Shown one piece after another: positions 43,556-54,703 of a DNA stretch of 64,000 nucleotides. Position 1 is the first letter of the stretch, and every line of letters starts with the position of its first letter. A program made the position numbers and the translations under genes. This stretch comes from Spiroplasma taiwanense CT-1 (GTDB taxonomy: Bacteria > Bacillota_I > Bacilli_A > Mycoplasmatales > Mycoplasmataceae): positions 434,001-498,000 of the forward strand of contig NC_021846.1 in the NCBI RefSeq assembly GCF_000439435.1. Direction: 5' to 3'. The notes below the pieces were generated by a model. It was given only the letters and a program-made list of their open reading frames with translations. It was not told where the DNA came from and did no database searches.

Positions 43556-44218
43556 ATGAATTTAAATAAATATATTGATCATACATTATTAAAAGCTGAT
43601 GCTTCAAAATTTGAAATTGAAAAATTATGTAAAGAGGCAATTGAATTTGATTTTGCAACAGTTTGTATAAATCCTGGAAAAGTTGCATATGCTAAATCAA
43701 TTTTAAAAGATACAAATGTTGGAATAACAACAGTTATTGGTTTTCCACTTGGAGCAACAACAACTGAAGTAAAAGTTTTTGAAACAAAACAAGCATTAGA
43801 AAATGGTGCAACAGAAATTGATATGGTTATTAATATTGGTGCAGTAAAAGATAAAGATTGAGAATTTGTTTTAAAAGATATGAGAGAAATTAAAAATATT
43901 GCACCAAATAATAAAGTAAAAGTAATTTTAGAAAATTGCCTATTAACAAAAGAAGAAATTGTAAAATGTTGTAATTTAGCTCTTGAAGCAAATCTTGATT
44001 TTGTAAAAACATCAACTGGTTTTTCAACTTCTGGGGCAACCTTTGAAGATATAAAATTAATGAAATCAATTGTAAATGATAAGGCAGAAGTTAAAGCAGC
44101 TGGGGGAGTTAGAACTTTTGAAGATGCATTAAAAATGATTGAAAATGGAGCAACAAGATTAGGAACAAGTGGAGGAGTTTCTATAATAAAAGGTCAAGAT
44201 AATAAATCAACTTATTAA
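43556..44218 (+). CDS. deoC: Deoxyribose-phosphate aldolase
   Basis: 220 aa. [73 protein letters not shown] and [14 protein letters not shown] with the Schiff-base Lys are canonical DeoC motifs. Cleaves deoxyribose-5-P to acetaldehyde and glyceraldehyde-3-P in nucleoside breakdown. Starts one base after the preceding stop, with AGGAG upstream. Confidence 0.95.
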
Positions 44219-44247
44219 ATATTTTAAAAAATAAAAGAGGTGAAAAA

Positions 44248-44739
44248 ATGAAAGAAATTATTTTAGCTGCAGGTTGTTTTTGAGGAACTCAAGCATATTT
44301 TGATAGAACAACAGGAATTGTTAAAACTGAAGTGGGTTATGCTAATGGTAATAAAGATAGCATAACTTATCAAGAAGTTTGTAAGGGAAATACTAATTTT
44401 GTAGAGGTATGTAAAGTTATTTTTGATGAATCAAAAATAACTTTTGAAAAATTATTAGAGGATTTTTTTTCAATAATAAATCCCACATTATTAAATAGAC
44501 AAGGCAATGATATTGGAACTCAATACAGAACAGGAATTTATTATAATGGTGATGATAAAAGTTTTTTTGAAGAAAAAGTAATTAGTAAAATTTCTCAATT
44601 AGAAGAGAAATTATCTAAAAAAGTATATACAGAGTTTTTACCATTACAAAAATATGTTAAAGCAGAAGAATATCATCAAAAATATTTGGATAAAAATCCA
44701 AATGGATATTGTCATATTGATATTACAAAAGCAAAATAA
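44248..44739 (+). CDS. msrA: Peptide methionine sulfoxide reductase A
   Basis: 163 aa. Catalytic AAGCFWGTQAYFD, GYANGN, TYQEVCKGNTNFVEVCKVIFD, FFSIINPTLLNRQGNDIGTQYRTGIYY and AEEYHQKYLDKNP are MsrA hallmarks. Reduces methionine-S-sulfoxide in proteins. GAGGTG lies seven bases before the ATG; last gene of the nagA-deoC run. Confidence 0.94.
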
Positions 44740-44842
44740 TTCATAAATGTTTTTTATGTTTAAAGGTCTTTATTTTCTTCAATAAATAAAAGCCATTTTT
44801 TGATATAATTATAGTGATTTTAATCATTTAAGGAGCTTTTTA

Positions 44843-46861
44843 ATGAAAAAAAGTAATAGTGAACATCTAGATTTTGAATTAGATTCATCAATTAGAAAAA
44901 GAATTGATGCTTTAGTTGATTTAAATATAAATCCTTCGACAATTAATTTAATAACTGCTGAATTTGCAACATCAAGTGAAAAAATAAGAGAAAATATTGG
45001 AAGATACATTGCTAGATTACTTGAAATTGAATCTGCTAGATTGACAGAACAATTTAATAGAGATTCAAAAAATAATAACTATATAAATTTAAAACAACAA
45101 ATGAATTTAAAAAATCGTGAAACAAATTTATTAAGAATTCAACAAGTTTTTGTGAGTAAAGATAAGCAAAAAAATGATGAAAGTTTTAAAAATAAATTAC
45201 TTGTTAATAATAATCAAGATAAATTAATAGCAAATATTGATTTTAAAAATGCAATGATTGTAGATAATCAATTAATTTCTGAAGATGAATTGTTAAAAAA
45301 TAAATTACAAGATTTAGCTAATAAGAAAAGAAAAATTGAATTGGCAATTTCAAATCAAAAACAAAATATTATTCTTGCAAAAAAGCAATATGAAAAAGCA
45401 ATAAGTCAAGATGATCAAATAACACAAGAATTAAAGTTAAATGTTATTAAATATGCAAATCAAAAATTATTTGAAATTTCAGAAACTATTAAAAAATATA
45501 GAACAGTTAATGCGATTCCAGATGAGATAATTATGAATTTTACTGCTATGAATAATTATGAGTATAATGATAATCATACAAATATTTTTTCTAGTAATAA
45601 AATAAATTCAAATAATAATCAATTTGAAGAAGTAAAAAATAAAACATATACAAATGAACAACAAACACAAAAAACTTTTGATATTGATCTTGAAACTTTT
45701 TTTGATGTTCCAGGTTTTGATGAAGAATTTGAGAGAATTTTTTCACAAACTCCTGATATAACTTCAAAAAAAACTAAATCTTTAAAAGAAAAAAATATTA
45801 AAGAAACTTCAAAAAAAATAAGTAAAGAAAATAATAAAAAAATATTTGAAAATAAGAAAAATGATTTGTCAATTAAAAAAACTAATGTAGAAACAAAGTT
45901 AACAAATGAGAATACAAATTCTAATATTGAATTAAAGTTAAAAAAAGAAGACCAATATACTGTAGAAAAACCAAAAACAAAAGTTGAAGTTATATCAAAA
46001 CCCAAAAATGTTAAGCAAAAAGAAAATATTTTAATTGATAAAGATAATCATGTTTCAGAGCTAAAAAAACCTTTAAATAATTTAGTTTCAGATGAAAAAC
46101 TTAATGAAATGGATTCAGAAAAAATTATTAAGAAATTCAAGAAGAAAGCTAGAGCAAAAGATAGACAAATTGAAAAGATTACACGTGAAAAAGAAAAAAT
46201 CCTAAAAGAACTAAAGAAATTAAAGGAACAAAATAAAATTGAAGAGTTAAGAAAATTTGAAAATAAGAAAAAAGAGTCAATTGAAAATACTGAAAGAATT
46301 CTAAAAAAAGATAAAAGAAAAGTGGAAACATCATTTCAGATATTAGAAAAAAAATGAAAAGCATTGGGTATTAGTAAACAATTATTTTCAAAACAAAAAG
46401 CATTTAATGCCGTAAAACATATTAAAGAAAAACAAGCATTAATAGAATCAGAAAAAATAAATGAAAATCCTGGTGCTTTGATTAATTTTATAGAAAATAA
46501 TTTAAGTGTTTTAAATGAAACAATAAAATATGATATTGAAAAAAAAGCAGATGAAGATATGCTTATAGTAACAGAAACTTTTGATGATGTTGTTGAATTT
46601 GATAACAATAAAGAAAATAACTCTTCAAATATTAATAATACTTATGAAAAAATTAGTTTTTCAAATAATCTAAATGATGAAGATTTTGAATTTGAAAATA
46701 AAAATAATTGTATTAATGAAAGAATTAATTACTTACAAAAAAGAAAAGATTTAAATATAATTAATTTAGAAGAAATGAAAGAATTAAAAAATAAAAAGAA
46801 AAAATATAATCAACATTCAAAAAAACTTAATTTATCAAAATATAGATTAGTAATTAAATAA
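44843..46861 (+). CDS. Large coiled-coil protein, unknown (672 aa)
   Basis: TATAAT at 44804 and AAGGAG before the ATG. The protein has no membrane segment. The first ~65 residues form a small helical domain, followed by coiled coil (about 75-220), a Ser/Asn/Lys-rich region of low complexity (230-420) with a short acidic patch (DLETFFDVPGFDEEFERIF), another long coiled coil (420-520) and a charged end. One TGA is Trp at about residue 505. Possible structural or cell-shape protein, but no family recognised. Confidence 0.75.
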
Positions 46862-46916
46862 GGAGATTAACCTTGTTTTTTTATGCTAAAATGATTTTGT
46901 AGATTTTAGGTGAATT

Positions 46917-48788
46917 ATGAAAGAACAATTAGAAATAAAAGATTTTAGCTTATCATGATATACAAAAAATAGTATAAAATCATTTTTTAAAAAAGTTGGA
47001 CATTCTTTTGGTTTCGTAATAGTTTTAATGCCCATTTTTGGAGTTATATTTTCAATTGGAAATATAATCGCAAAGTATGAAAGTGAAGCAAATATTTTTG
47101 CCAAATTATTCACCTCAACAGGAAGTATTCTATTTTCAAATATTGGATTGTGATTTACAATTGCAATTATAATTGGTTTTACATCAAATAAGGGTGTTGC
47201 AGTTTATTCAGGTATAATATTTTACTTAATCTTTAATATTTTTATTTCATCTTTTATTTCAATAAAAAATGCGGAAAATAATTTATTTAATATTTGATTT
47301 TGAAAAAATCTTAATCAAAAAACTTTATTAACAAATTTCTTTTTTGGTAATATTAAAGTTTTTAATTCAGGAGTAATTGGAGGAATAATAATTGGTACAA
47401 TAGTTACTATTTCTTATAAAAAATTTAAAAATATTACACTTCCAAAAGGACTAAGTTTTTTTGAAAAAGAACGTTTTGTTTTATTAATTACTCCAATTTT
47501 TGCTTTTATATTAGCATCATTGTTTATAATCATTTGACCATTAATCGGTATTGCTATGTCATTTTTTGGTTCTGCAGTGGCAAAATCCCCAATTGGTCTT
47601 GATGCTTTTATTTTTAGAACAATTCAAAGAATGTTAATCCCATTTGGATCTAGTTTATTGTGACAATCACCAATGTGATACAGTCAAATTGGGGGAGAAT
47701 TAGCAAATTATCAACAAGATTTATTAATTGAATTTTTATTAAGACATTATGGTGAATCTTCATTACAATGAAAAGATATTTTAAAATCATTACCCCAAAT
47801 TGATTGAAATTTAGCAGATTTACAAGAAAGTTTTAGCTTAGCATTAAGTCAAAACTCTATTTCTGTTCCTCAAGATTTTAATGAACAAATTAAAATTTGA
47901 TTTGAAAATACTCAATACATTTGAGATAGAAATCCTGTGGGAGATCAGTTTATTTCAATTGAAGTTTTATCAAATAATTACATAACAATTGATGATTGTT
48001 GAAATGTTGGTCTTAGAGTAACAAGGTTTTTGACAGGAGGATTTGTAAATTCAATGTTTACTTTGCCTGCAATTGCTTTTTCAATGCTTTTAGTAACACC
48101 AAAGGGTCAAAGAAGAGCAGAGGTAGGAATGTATATTACAGCTTCTCTAACAGCATTTTTAATTGGAGTTACAGAACTAATTGAATTTTTATTTTGTTAT
48201 TCATTACCTTTATTTTATTTTGCAATTTATTGTCCTTTTAATGGACTTATAGCTATGATAACTTCATTATTTAAAGTAAAAATAGGAACAACTTTTTCAA
48301 CTGGTTTAATGGATTTTACTTTTAATGGAGTAATTCCAACAGTAAATGGCCAAAATACAAATATATGAATATTGCCAATTATTGGTATATTTTCTGCAAT
48401 ATTAATTTTTATTATTTCGCAATTATATTTCAAAAAGGTCAAGTTTAATCCAAGTAAAATTTTGGATAATAAAAACTCAGATAAGGATAAAGTTTTAGAA
48501 GTTTTATCAATTTTTGATGGAATAAAAAATATAATCAAAATTGAAATTAAAGATAATAATTTATTATTAACTCAAAAAAATCAAAAAATAGATGAAAATT
48601 GATTAAAATGATTTGATAGTATTAAAAATCAAAATCATGAATTGGCTTTGGAATTTAAACAGGATAAGACTAAAATAATTGAACTATTTGTGGTTTCATT
48701 GAATTCAAACTTTAAAATTAGAGAGTATAAGAAACAAGATTTAAATAAGTATAAAGAAATTAAAACAATATTTAAAAATAAGCAATAA
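46917..48788 (+). CDS. PTS EIIC protein of the glucose/GlcNAc superfamily with degenerate EIIB
   Basis: 623 aa. KVGHSFGFVIVLMPIFGVIFSIG, RMLIPFGSSLLWQSPMWYSQIGGE, FLTGGFVNSMFTLPAIAFSMLL and ELIEFLFCYSLPLFYFAIY are EIIC landmarks; about ten membrane helices. The final 130 residues align in position with an EIIB domain (KVLEVLSIFDGIKNIIKIEIKDNNLLL), but the phospho-Cys motif C-x-T-R-L-R is absent, so phosphate transfer would need another EIIB. TAGGTG is the ribosome site. Many TGA-Trp codons. Substrate unknown; nearby nagA hints at aminosugars. Confidence 0.85.
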
Positions 48789-48806
48789 TTTTGCTTATTT
48801 TTAAAT
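48775..48806. terminator. Bidirectional terminator between PTS and coaBC
   Basis: AAAAATAAGCAA-TAAT-TTGCTTATTTTT hairpin between convergent genes, overlapping the ends of both. Confidence 0.8.
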
Positions 48807-49985
48807 ATTTTGATTAATTATTTTTATAATTTCTTTTGCAATATTTGATTTATGCATTTTTGTAATGTTGATAACTTCTTTAGTTTTTGTAATAATAATT
48901 TTTAATTCATTGTAGTCTGATTCAAGAGCATTTACTAAATTTATAATAAGCATATCCAAGTTTTTTTCATTTATTTTCACTCATGCTTTATTTAAGTCAA
49001 ATTCATTTGATAATGAAAAGCCAACAAGAAATTGATTTTTCTTAATTTTACCAAGTTCTTTTAAAACATCGATAGCTTCAACTAAGTCAATTGAATTTAA
49101 TTCATTTTGTTCTCTTTTTTCGATTTTTTTATTTATATAATTTTTAATTTTAAAATCATATAAAGCAGCAGAACAAATAACTACATCAGAGTTGTAATAA
49201 TTTTCTTTCATTTTTTCAAGCATTTGATTATTTGTTTGTACATAAAAATTTTTATCATCACTTTCAATAGGTATTTGAGTATCTCCAAAAACAGTAATTA
49301 ATTCTTTTGAATTAGAAGAAAGAATTTTTTTAAGTTCTAAACCCATTTTTCCACTACTTGAATTTGTTATATATCTAACTTTATCAATATAACTTCGTGT
49401 TTTTCCAAAATTTAATAAAACTTTTTTATCTTTAAGATTTTCAAATTGAGTTTCTTCATTAAAATAATCATTAATTATTTTACAAACATCTACAGGTTCA
49501 ATTGCTCTTCCAATTCCATTATGTCCACTTGCAAGTCTTCCTATTGCAGGTTCAATTCAGTCAACATTACTTGTATTTAAAAGTATTTTCTTATTTTTCT
49601 CTAAAATAGGATTTAAATACATATTTGAGTTCATACTAGGAAATAAAATAGTTTTAATATTTGTTATTGCAAAAATTAAAGAACAAATATCATCTGCAAT
49701 ACCATTTGTGATTTTTCCAATATAATTATAAGTTGCAGGATAAACAACATTTAGATCGCTGTTAAAAGCAATTTTTACATGTTCTGCATAATGGTGATTA
49801 TCAAAATAATATTCTTTTTCAAAAATATTGTCTATATAATTAAAATCTGAAAAATTGACAAATCTTTTTGCGTTTTCACTTAAAATAATATTTATATTAT
49901 AGTTAGTTATTAATAATTGATAAAGTTCTTTTGCTTTGCTTGCAGCAATTCCTCCAGTAATTATTAAATTAATTGTTTTTTTCAC
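48801..49985 (-). CDS. coaBC: Bifunctional CoaBC (phosphopantothenoylcysteine synthetase/decarboxylase)
   Basis: 394 aa on the reverse strand. CoaC half: ITGGIAASKAKELYQLL, AEHVKIAFNSDLNVVYPATYNYIGKITNGIADD and PSMNSNMYLNP. CoaB half: VLLNFGKTRSYIDKVRYITNSSSGKMGLELKK, CSAALYDFKIKNY and NQFLVGFSLSNE. Together they convert phosphopantothenate to phosphopantetheine for CoA. Some usual residues differ (SAALYDF for SAAVADY), so specificity should be treated with care. GAGGTGG precedes the ATG. Two TGA-Trp codons. Confidence 0.86.
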
Positions 49986-50134
49986 TTTTCCACCTCATTA
50001 TATAAGAAAAATATAAGTTTATTTATATAATAAATGAGATTAAAAAAAATTAAAGTTTTTTTCATTTTTTTTAAAAAAATATGGAAACTTTTGAATAATG
50101 TCTTTATAATTACATTGACTAGGAGTTGAAATTA

Positions 50135-50299
50135 ATGGCAAGTGTTGTTGTGCGCGAAGGAGAGCCTATTGAAAAGGCTTTAAAGCGTTTTCAAAAAGTA
50201 GCTGCTTCAAATAAATCTGAAGCAAGAAAACGTGAATACCATTTAAGTAAAAAAGAAAAACGTATTTACAAACAAAAGCAAAATAAAAAATTTGGTTAA
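50135..50299 (+). CDS. rpsU: Ribosomal protein bS21
   Basis: 54 aa: VVVREGEPIEKALKRFQKVA and the basic helical tail EARKREYHLSKKEKRIYKQKQ are bS21. Part of the 30S subunit near the anti-Shine-Dalgarno region. AGGAG precedes the ATG; TATAAT at 50105-50110 fits a -10 box. Confidence 0.93.
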   Translation: MASVVVREGEPIEKALKRFQKVAASNKSEARKREYHLSKKEKRIYKQKQNKKFG

Positions 50300-50320
50300 T
50301 TCCAAATTTTTTATTTTTTA
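50288..50320 (+). terminator. Terminator after rpsU
   Basis: AAATTTGG-TTAATT-CCAAATTT hairpin spanning the stop codon, followed by TTTATTTTTT. Confidence 0.8.
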
Positions 50321-50377
50321 ATACATTTAATTAATATATAATAATATTGTTTAAAAATCTGTACGAGAGGTAAAAAA

Positions 50378-50905
50378 ATGGCAATGAACAAAGAAATATC
50401 AAAAAAAACAAAGAAAAATGTTGTTTTAATTTTAAAAGAAGTTGGTGATGAAAAGAAAATGTTTGTGGGTAGAAAAGTTCAAAGACCATCTGTTTTAAAA
50501 AGCAATTATAATAGAGTTGAATTAGCAAAACAAACAATGTTAAATTCAAAAAAGGGTAAAAATGTTACAGTGGAATTGCCTGTTGCAATTCAAGATTCAG
50601 TTAAAAATAAGGAGAGAATTGAAAACATTTTAAATCTTAGATCTTCAAATTCTCCTGAAGATATTAGAAAAAAATTATCAATTGAAACAAAACCACTTAC
50701 AAAAAAAAGAGCTGAGGAATTAAAAGAAGAAAGAATTGCTTTTTTTCAAGCAAATATTAAAAAAAATCAAAAAGAAGTTTCTTTAACAAATTCTAAGTCA
50801 AAAAGAAGTTCAGTAACTTCACAAAAAGTAAATAAAGAGTCTAAGAAGTCTAAAACTACAAAAGCCAATGTAACTTCAAAAAAAACAGTTGCAAAGAAAA
50901 AATAA
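50378..50905 (+). CDS. Unknown basic protein with Lys/Ser-rich tail (175 aa)
   Basis: GAGAGG precedes the ATG; another ATG two codons later is possible. Residues 10-100 form a mixed domain (VVLILKEVGDEKKMFVGRKV); residues 130-175 are Lys/Ser/Thr-rich low complexity, like histone-H1-type tails. Single-gene unit with own terminator. Nucleic-acid binding is plausible from charge only; family not recognised. Confidence 0.7.
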   Translation: MAMNKEISKKTKKNVVLILKEVGDEKKMFVGRKVQRPSVLKSNYNRVELAKQTMLNSKKGKNVTVELPVAIQDSVKNKERIENILNLRSSNSPEDIRKKLSIETKPLTKKRAEELKEERIAFFQANIKKNQKEVSLTNSKSKRSSVTSQKVNKESKKSKTTKANVTSKKTVAKKK

Positions 50906-50907
50906 TT

Positions 50908-50935
50908 TAAATGAGCTAGCTCATTTTTTTTATTT
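50908..50935 (+). terminator. Rho-independent terminator
   Basis: AATGAGCTAGCTCATT perfect palindrome followed by TTTTTTATTTTT. Confidence 0.82.
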
Positions 50936-50974
50936 TTACTAGAAATAACGATAATACTAATTAAGGAGGAAAAT

Positions 50975-51526
50975 ATGTATTATTTAAAAGCAAAAGTCAT
51001 ATGACAAAATGAAAATGATTTAGTTGTAGAAACAAACAATATTGGTTATAGAGGTAAAAAAATATTTAATGAAAATCTGGAAATAGAAAAAGAATATAAG
51101 CTTTATTTAATAACTTATCATAATGATTTTATTCATCAATTATTGTTTTTTAGTGATAAAAAAGTGAGAAATTTGGCTAAGATTCTTTTAAATATAAAGA
51201 ATATTGGCATTTTAACAATCATAAAAATTTTTAAAAATTTAAACATTGATGAATTTCTTATAATTTGCAAAGAACAAAATATTAATAGTATTATGATAAA
51301 AACAAGAATAAGTGAAGGTCTTTCCAAAAAAATTGTTCAAGAAATAAGAAATAGAATTTTTAATTAAAAATATAGTTCAAAGCAAATGAATATTATTAAT
51401 TCATTGAATAGATTAGGCTACAGAATTTCAGATATTTATAAAGCAATTGATGGAATTGATATAAATTTTAAAGAAGAAATTATTTTAGAAATGGCAATTC
51501 GCAAATTAAATTCATATGAAAAATAA
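50975..51526 (+). pseudogene. ruvA: RuvA, interrupted by TAA
   Basis: AAGGAGG lies six bases before the ATG. Domain I (MYYLKAKVIWQNENDLVVETNNIGYRG, LYLITYHNDFIHQLLFF) and domain II (VRNLAKILLNIKNIGILTIIKIF, ISEGLSKKIVQEIRNRI) are readable, then TAA at 51365. The same frame continues with NSLNRLGYRISDIYKAI...ILEMAIRKL, the helical domain III that binds RuvB, ending at 51524 where it overlaps ruvB. So the loss is one nonsense codon in the linker. A 130-residue RuvA without domain III could still bind junctions but not couple to RuvB. Confidence 0.8.
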
Positions 51527-52459
51527 TTTTTTTAGACCTTATTCTTTTGATGAATTTATAGGACAAAAAAATATAATTTCAAATTTAAAAGTTTTTATGG
51601 AATCAGCCAAAAGAAGAAACAAAAATTTAGATCATATTATTATTCATGAAAATAATGGGCTTGGTAAAACAAGTTTAGGATTATTAATTTCAAAAGTACT
51701 AAATTAAAAAATTTATATTCTAAATGGACCAAGTCTACAAAAACCAAGTGATATTATTTCACCGCTTACTAATCTTAAAGAAAATGAAATTATTTTCATT
51801 GATGAAATTCATGCAGTTTCAAAAGAAGTTCTTGAAGTACTTTATCCTGTTCTGGAAGATAATAAATTAAGTATTATTATAGGAAAAAAATATAATTCAA
51901 AAGTTGTGAATTTAAAAATTCCACCTTTTACATTAATTTGCGCAACAACAGAAATAAATAAATTAACCTCTCCATTTGTAAATAGATTTCCAATTAACTT
52001 TCATTTTCAACATTATAATGAAAAAGAAATTGAAAAGATCATAAAAATAAATTCATTAAAATTAAATATTTTATTGGAAAATGATGTTATTAGTTTTATT
52101 TCAAAGTATTGTCAAAATAATCCAAGAGTTTCAATAAACATTTTAAGAAGAATTTATGATTTTATTATTTTTGAAAATATTTCAAATATTAATATTAATT
52201 TTATTAAAAAAATTAAAAATATATGATTATGGATTAAATTCACAAGAAGTAGAATATTTAAAAATTTTAAGTAAATCAAATTTTTTAGGAATTGAAAGCT
52301 TCAACAAATTTTAGGACTACAACAACAAATTATAATTAATAATATTGAACCAATTTTAATTAGAAATTTATTAATTGTAAAAACATCCAAAGGAAAAAAT
52401 TTAACAGAAAAGGATTAAAATTTTTAGAATCATTAGATAAAGAAACAATTGCTAATTAA
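51516..52459 (+). pseudogene. ruvB: RuvB, multiply broken
   Basis: Starts FFRPYSFDEFIGQKNIISNLKVFM (RuvB N-terminus), then a P-loop that has decayed to ENNGLGKTSLG. TAA at 51705 interrupts; further on are EIIFIDEIHAVSKEVLEVLYPVLED, FTLICATTEINKLTSPFVNRFPINFHFQHY and NNPRVSINILRRI. After about 52222 the frame shifts (YGLNSQEVEYLKIL) and shifts again near 52310 (LGLQQQIIINNIEPILIRNLL), ending at 52457. At least one nonsense and two to three frameshifts; clearly inactive. Together with ruvA this removes RuvAB branch migration. Confidence 0.88.
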
Positions 52460-52499
52460 TGGTAAAATAAATTTATATTTAATAGATAGGGATTTTAAG

Positions 52500-53348
52500 A
52501 TGAAGTTAGCAGTTTTTCATGTTTCAAACTTTATTATGCAAAATGAAATTGAATATAAAAATTCAATTAATTTTTTTGAGGAAAAAGGTTTTAAAGTAAT
52601 TAGGCCAATAGAAGAATTTAAAAAATTTGATAAGGAAATTGCTTTACCATTTGAGTTTAATAAAGTTATAAAAAGAGATTGTGTTTTAGCACTTCCTTCT
52701 TTTTGCGAAAAAGATACAGATTACTTTTTAGATAAAATTGATTATAAAGATATTTCAAAAACCCAAACAACATTTTGTGGAAATTCATTTGTTACGCCAA
52801 TATTAAATGCTATTTCAATTAAAAGTAAAAATCCAGTTTTTTATGGTCCAAATTTTATTACTCAATTTAATTTGGAAACAAAAGAAGAATTATATATTGA
52901 TTTAATTCAAAAATTAACATCAAAAGAACAGTTAAAATACTATAAAGATGAAAACTACTTATTTCATGGAAGTAAAATAATTAAAGGTATTTTAATAGGG
53001 GGAGAAATTAATTCTTTAATAAAATTTTGAAATACTAAGTATAGTTTTAAAATAAATCAAAATTCAATTTTATTTATTGATGGAATTATTAATAATATTG
53101 ATGAATTAACCAAAATATTAACTTTTTTAGATTTAAATAATGTATTTAAAAAAGTAAAGGCAATTATTTTTTGTGAAACAATCTTAGATGATAGAGTTAT
53201 TTTTGAAATGTTAATTAAAAAATTTAAAAATATTAATAAAGCAAATTTGGTAGTTGGATTTTCTGGAATGTTTTCTAGTAAAATATCAATTATAAAATTG
53301 AATTCTGAAATTAAAATTGACTTTAAAAATAAAGTTATTATTCAATAA
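52500..53348 (+). CDS. Peptidase S66-like (LD-carboxypeptidase/MccF family)
   Basis: 282 aa from the ATG at 52500 (GGGATTTT upstream), preferred over 52449 which lies in ruvB. FFEEKGFKVIRP in the N-terminal domain, TTFCGNSFVTPILNAIS at the place of the S66 nucleophile loop (G-x-S-D-x-T in the family; here G-N-S-F-V-T) and the C-terminal IIKGILIGGEINSLIKF...ILFIDGII strands fit MccF/LdcA proteins. S66 enzymes cut LD-peptide bonds or microcin C; mollicutes lack peptidoglycan, so another substrate is likely. Assignment is by pattern; moderate. Confidence 0.6.
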
Positions 53349-53359
53349 TTTTATTTTTA

Positions 53360-53396
53360 AAACTACTTTTATTTTTTGAAAGTAGTTAAATTTTTT
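53360..53396 (+). terminator. Rho-independent terminator
   Basis: AACTACTTT...AAAGTAGTT hairpin followed by AAATTTTTT. Confidence 0.72.
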
Positions 53397-53451
53397 ATTT
53401 TTTTTTTCAAATTAATGTTATATTATTAATTTGTTATGGAGGATGTATAAA

Positions 53452-54255
53452 ATGAAATGATGATTTTCAAATTATGATGGTACTTTAAGAAGGGGGTCGG
53501 GTACTAAAATTGAATCAGAAGATTTGAAATTTATTGAAAAATTTCAAAGTCAAAACAATAAATTTAATATTGCAACAGGAAATATGCTTTGTGATATGAA
53601 GTCAGTTTTACCAGAAAACTTAAATTATGAATTTATAATTACAAATAATGGAAATTGTATTTGAGATAATAATGATAAAATTATTTTTTCAAAATCAATT
53701 GATATTGAAGAAAGAATTAAAATTTTGGAAATATTACAAAATTTAAATGAAAATTTAATTTGTACATTTAATTTATTAAATGAAAGAAAAAGTTTTATTT
53801 TTAAACCAAGTTTAGAAGTAAGCTCAAAAATGAGTAGATCAAAATATTTTAATATATTTTTACCAAAAATTGAAAATGAATCTGAAGCAATTGAGGAATT
53901 TTTGACTAATGAAAATATTAATTGTATTTCAATTTGAGGAGATGATGAGATTGTTAAAAAAATTTTAAATATTTTAAAACCAAATCTTATTAGAACAAAA
54001 GTAATGTATGTGAAACAGAATCTTATAGAAATAATTGATGTAAACACTTCAAAAAAAACAGCTATTGAATACTTGCAAACTATATATAATTTTGATAATG
54101 ATCAAATCATTACTTCAGGTGATGGGGGAAATGACATTGAAATGTTAAAAATGACAAAAAATTCTTTTGCTATGTTGGACGGAAGCAATGTTGCAAAAAT
54201 TGCTGCAAATCATATTATTTCACGAGTTCATGAAATAGATAGATATATGAAATAG
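53452..54255 (+). CDS. Cof-type HAD protein with Asn in place of nucleophile
   Basis: 267 aa. The phosphatase start should read D-x-D-G-T but here is S-N7-Y-D9-G-T-L: the nucleophile Asp is Asn (codon AAT at 53470). NIATGNM, the cap region, NTSKKTAIEYLQ and motif IV SGDGGNDIEMLKM are otherwise normal for Cof/YidA HAD hydrolases of sugar phosphates. Also unusual is MKWW, with two TGA-Trp codons right after the start. ATGGAGG precedes the ATG. Either a non-catalytic binding protein or an early pseudogene. Confidence 0.8.
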
Positions 54256-54331
54256 ATTTTTAAGCAAAGTATATTTATAATTTATATTTACTTTCAAATA
54301 TAAAAGAATACTATATAAAAGAGGTGAAAAA

Positions 54332-54586
54332 ATGTCAAAAAACTTAGATAATGTTATTGAAATTCTAGATTTCACTAAATATGATTTTGATGAAATTAAA
54401 CAATTTTTGAATGAGGGAAAAACAATTAAAATTGCACTTGAATTGGGTGAAAATGTTAAACGTTCTTTAACAAAAGGTTATAGTGATCATTTTGATGCAA
54501 ATATTGAATTAATTGAGGAAAAAGAAAATTGTGGAGTTTGTGGTTGTGGTAAACCAGCAAATGCTTTATTTTATTTTTATAAATAA
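54332..54586 (+). CDS. Unknown small protein with Cys-rich end (84 aa)
   Basis: GAGGTG lies seven bases before the ATG. Helical first half (DNVIEILDFTKYDFDEIKQFL), then a Cys cluster C-G-V-C-G-C-G-K-P near the C-terminus that could bind a metal. No family recognised. Stand-alone. Confidence 0.65.
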   Translation: MSKNLDNVIEILDFTKYDFDEIKQFLNEGKTIKIALELGENVKRSLTKGYSDHFDANIELIEEKENCGVCGCGKPANALFYFYK

Positions 54587-54703
54587 AATAAAAAATATTT
54601 TTTAACATAAAATCTTTTTTATTTTTTTGTTACTATATTAAATATTGAATTTTTTATTTTCTCTATAATAATAAAAAGTGTTATTCATTTAAAGGAAATA
54701 TAA

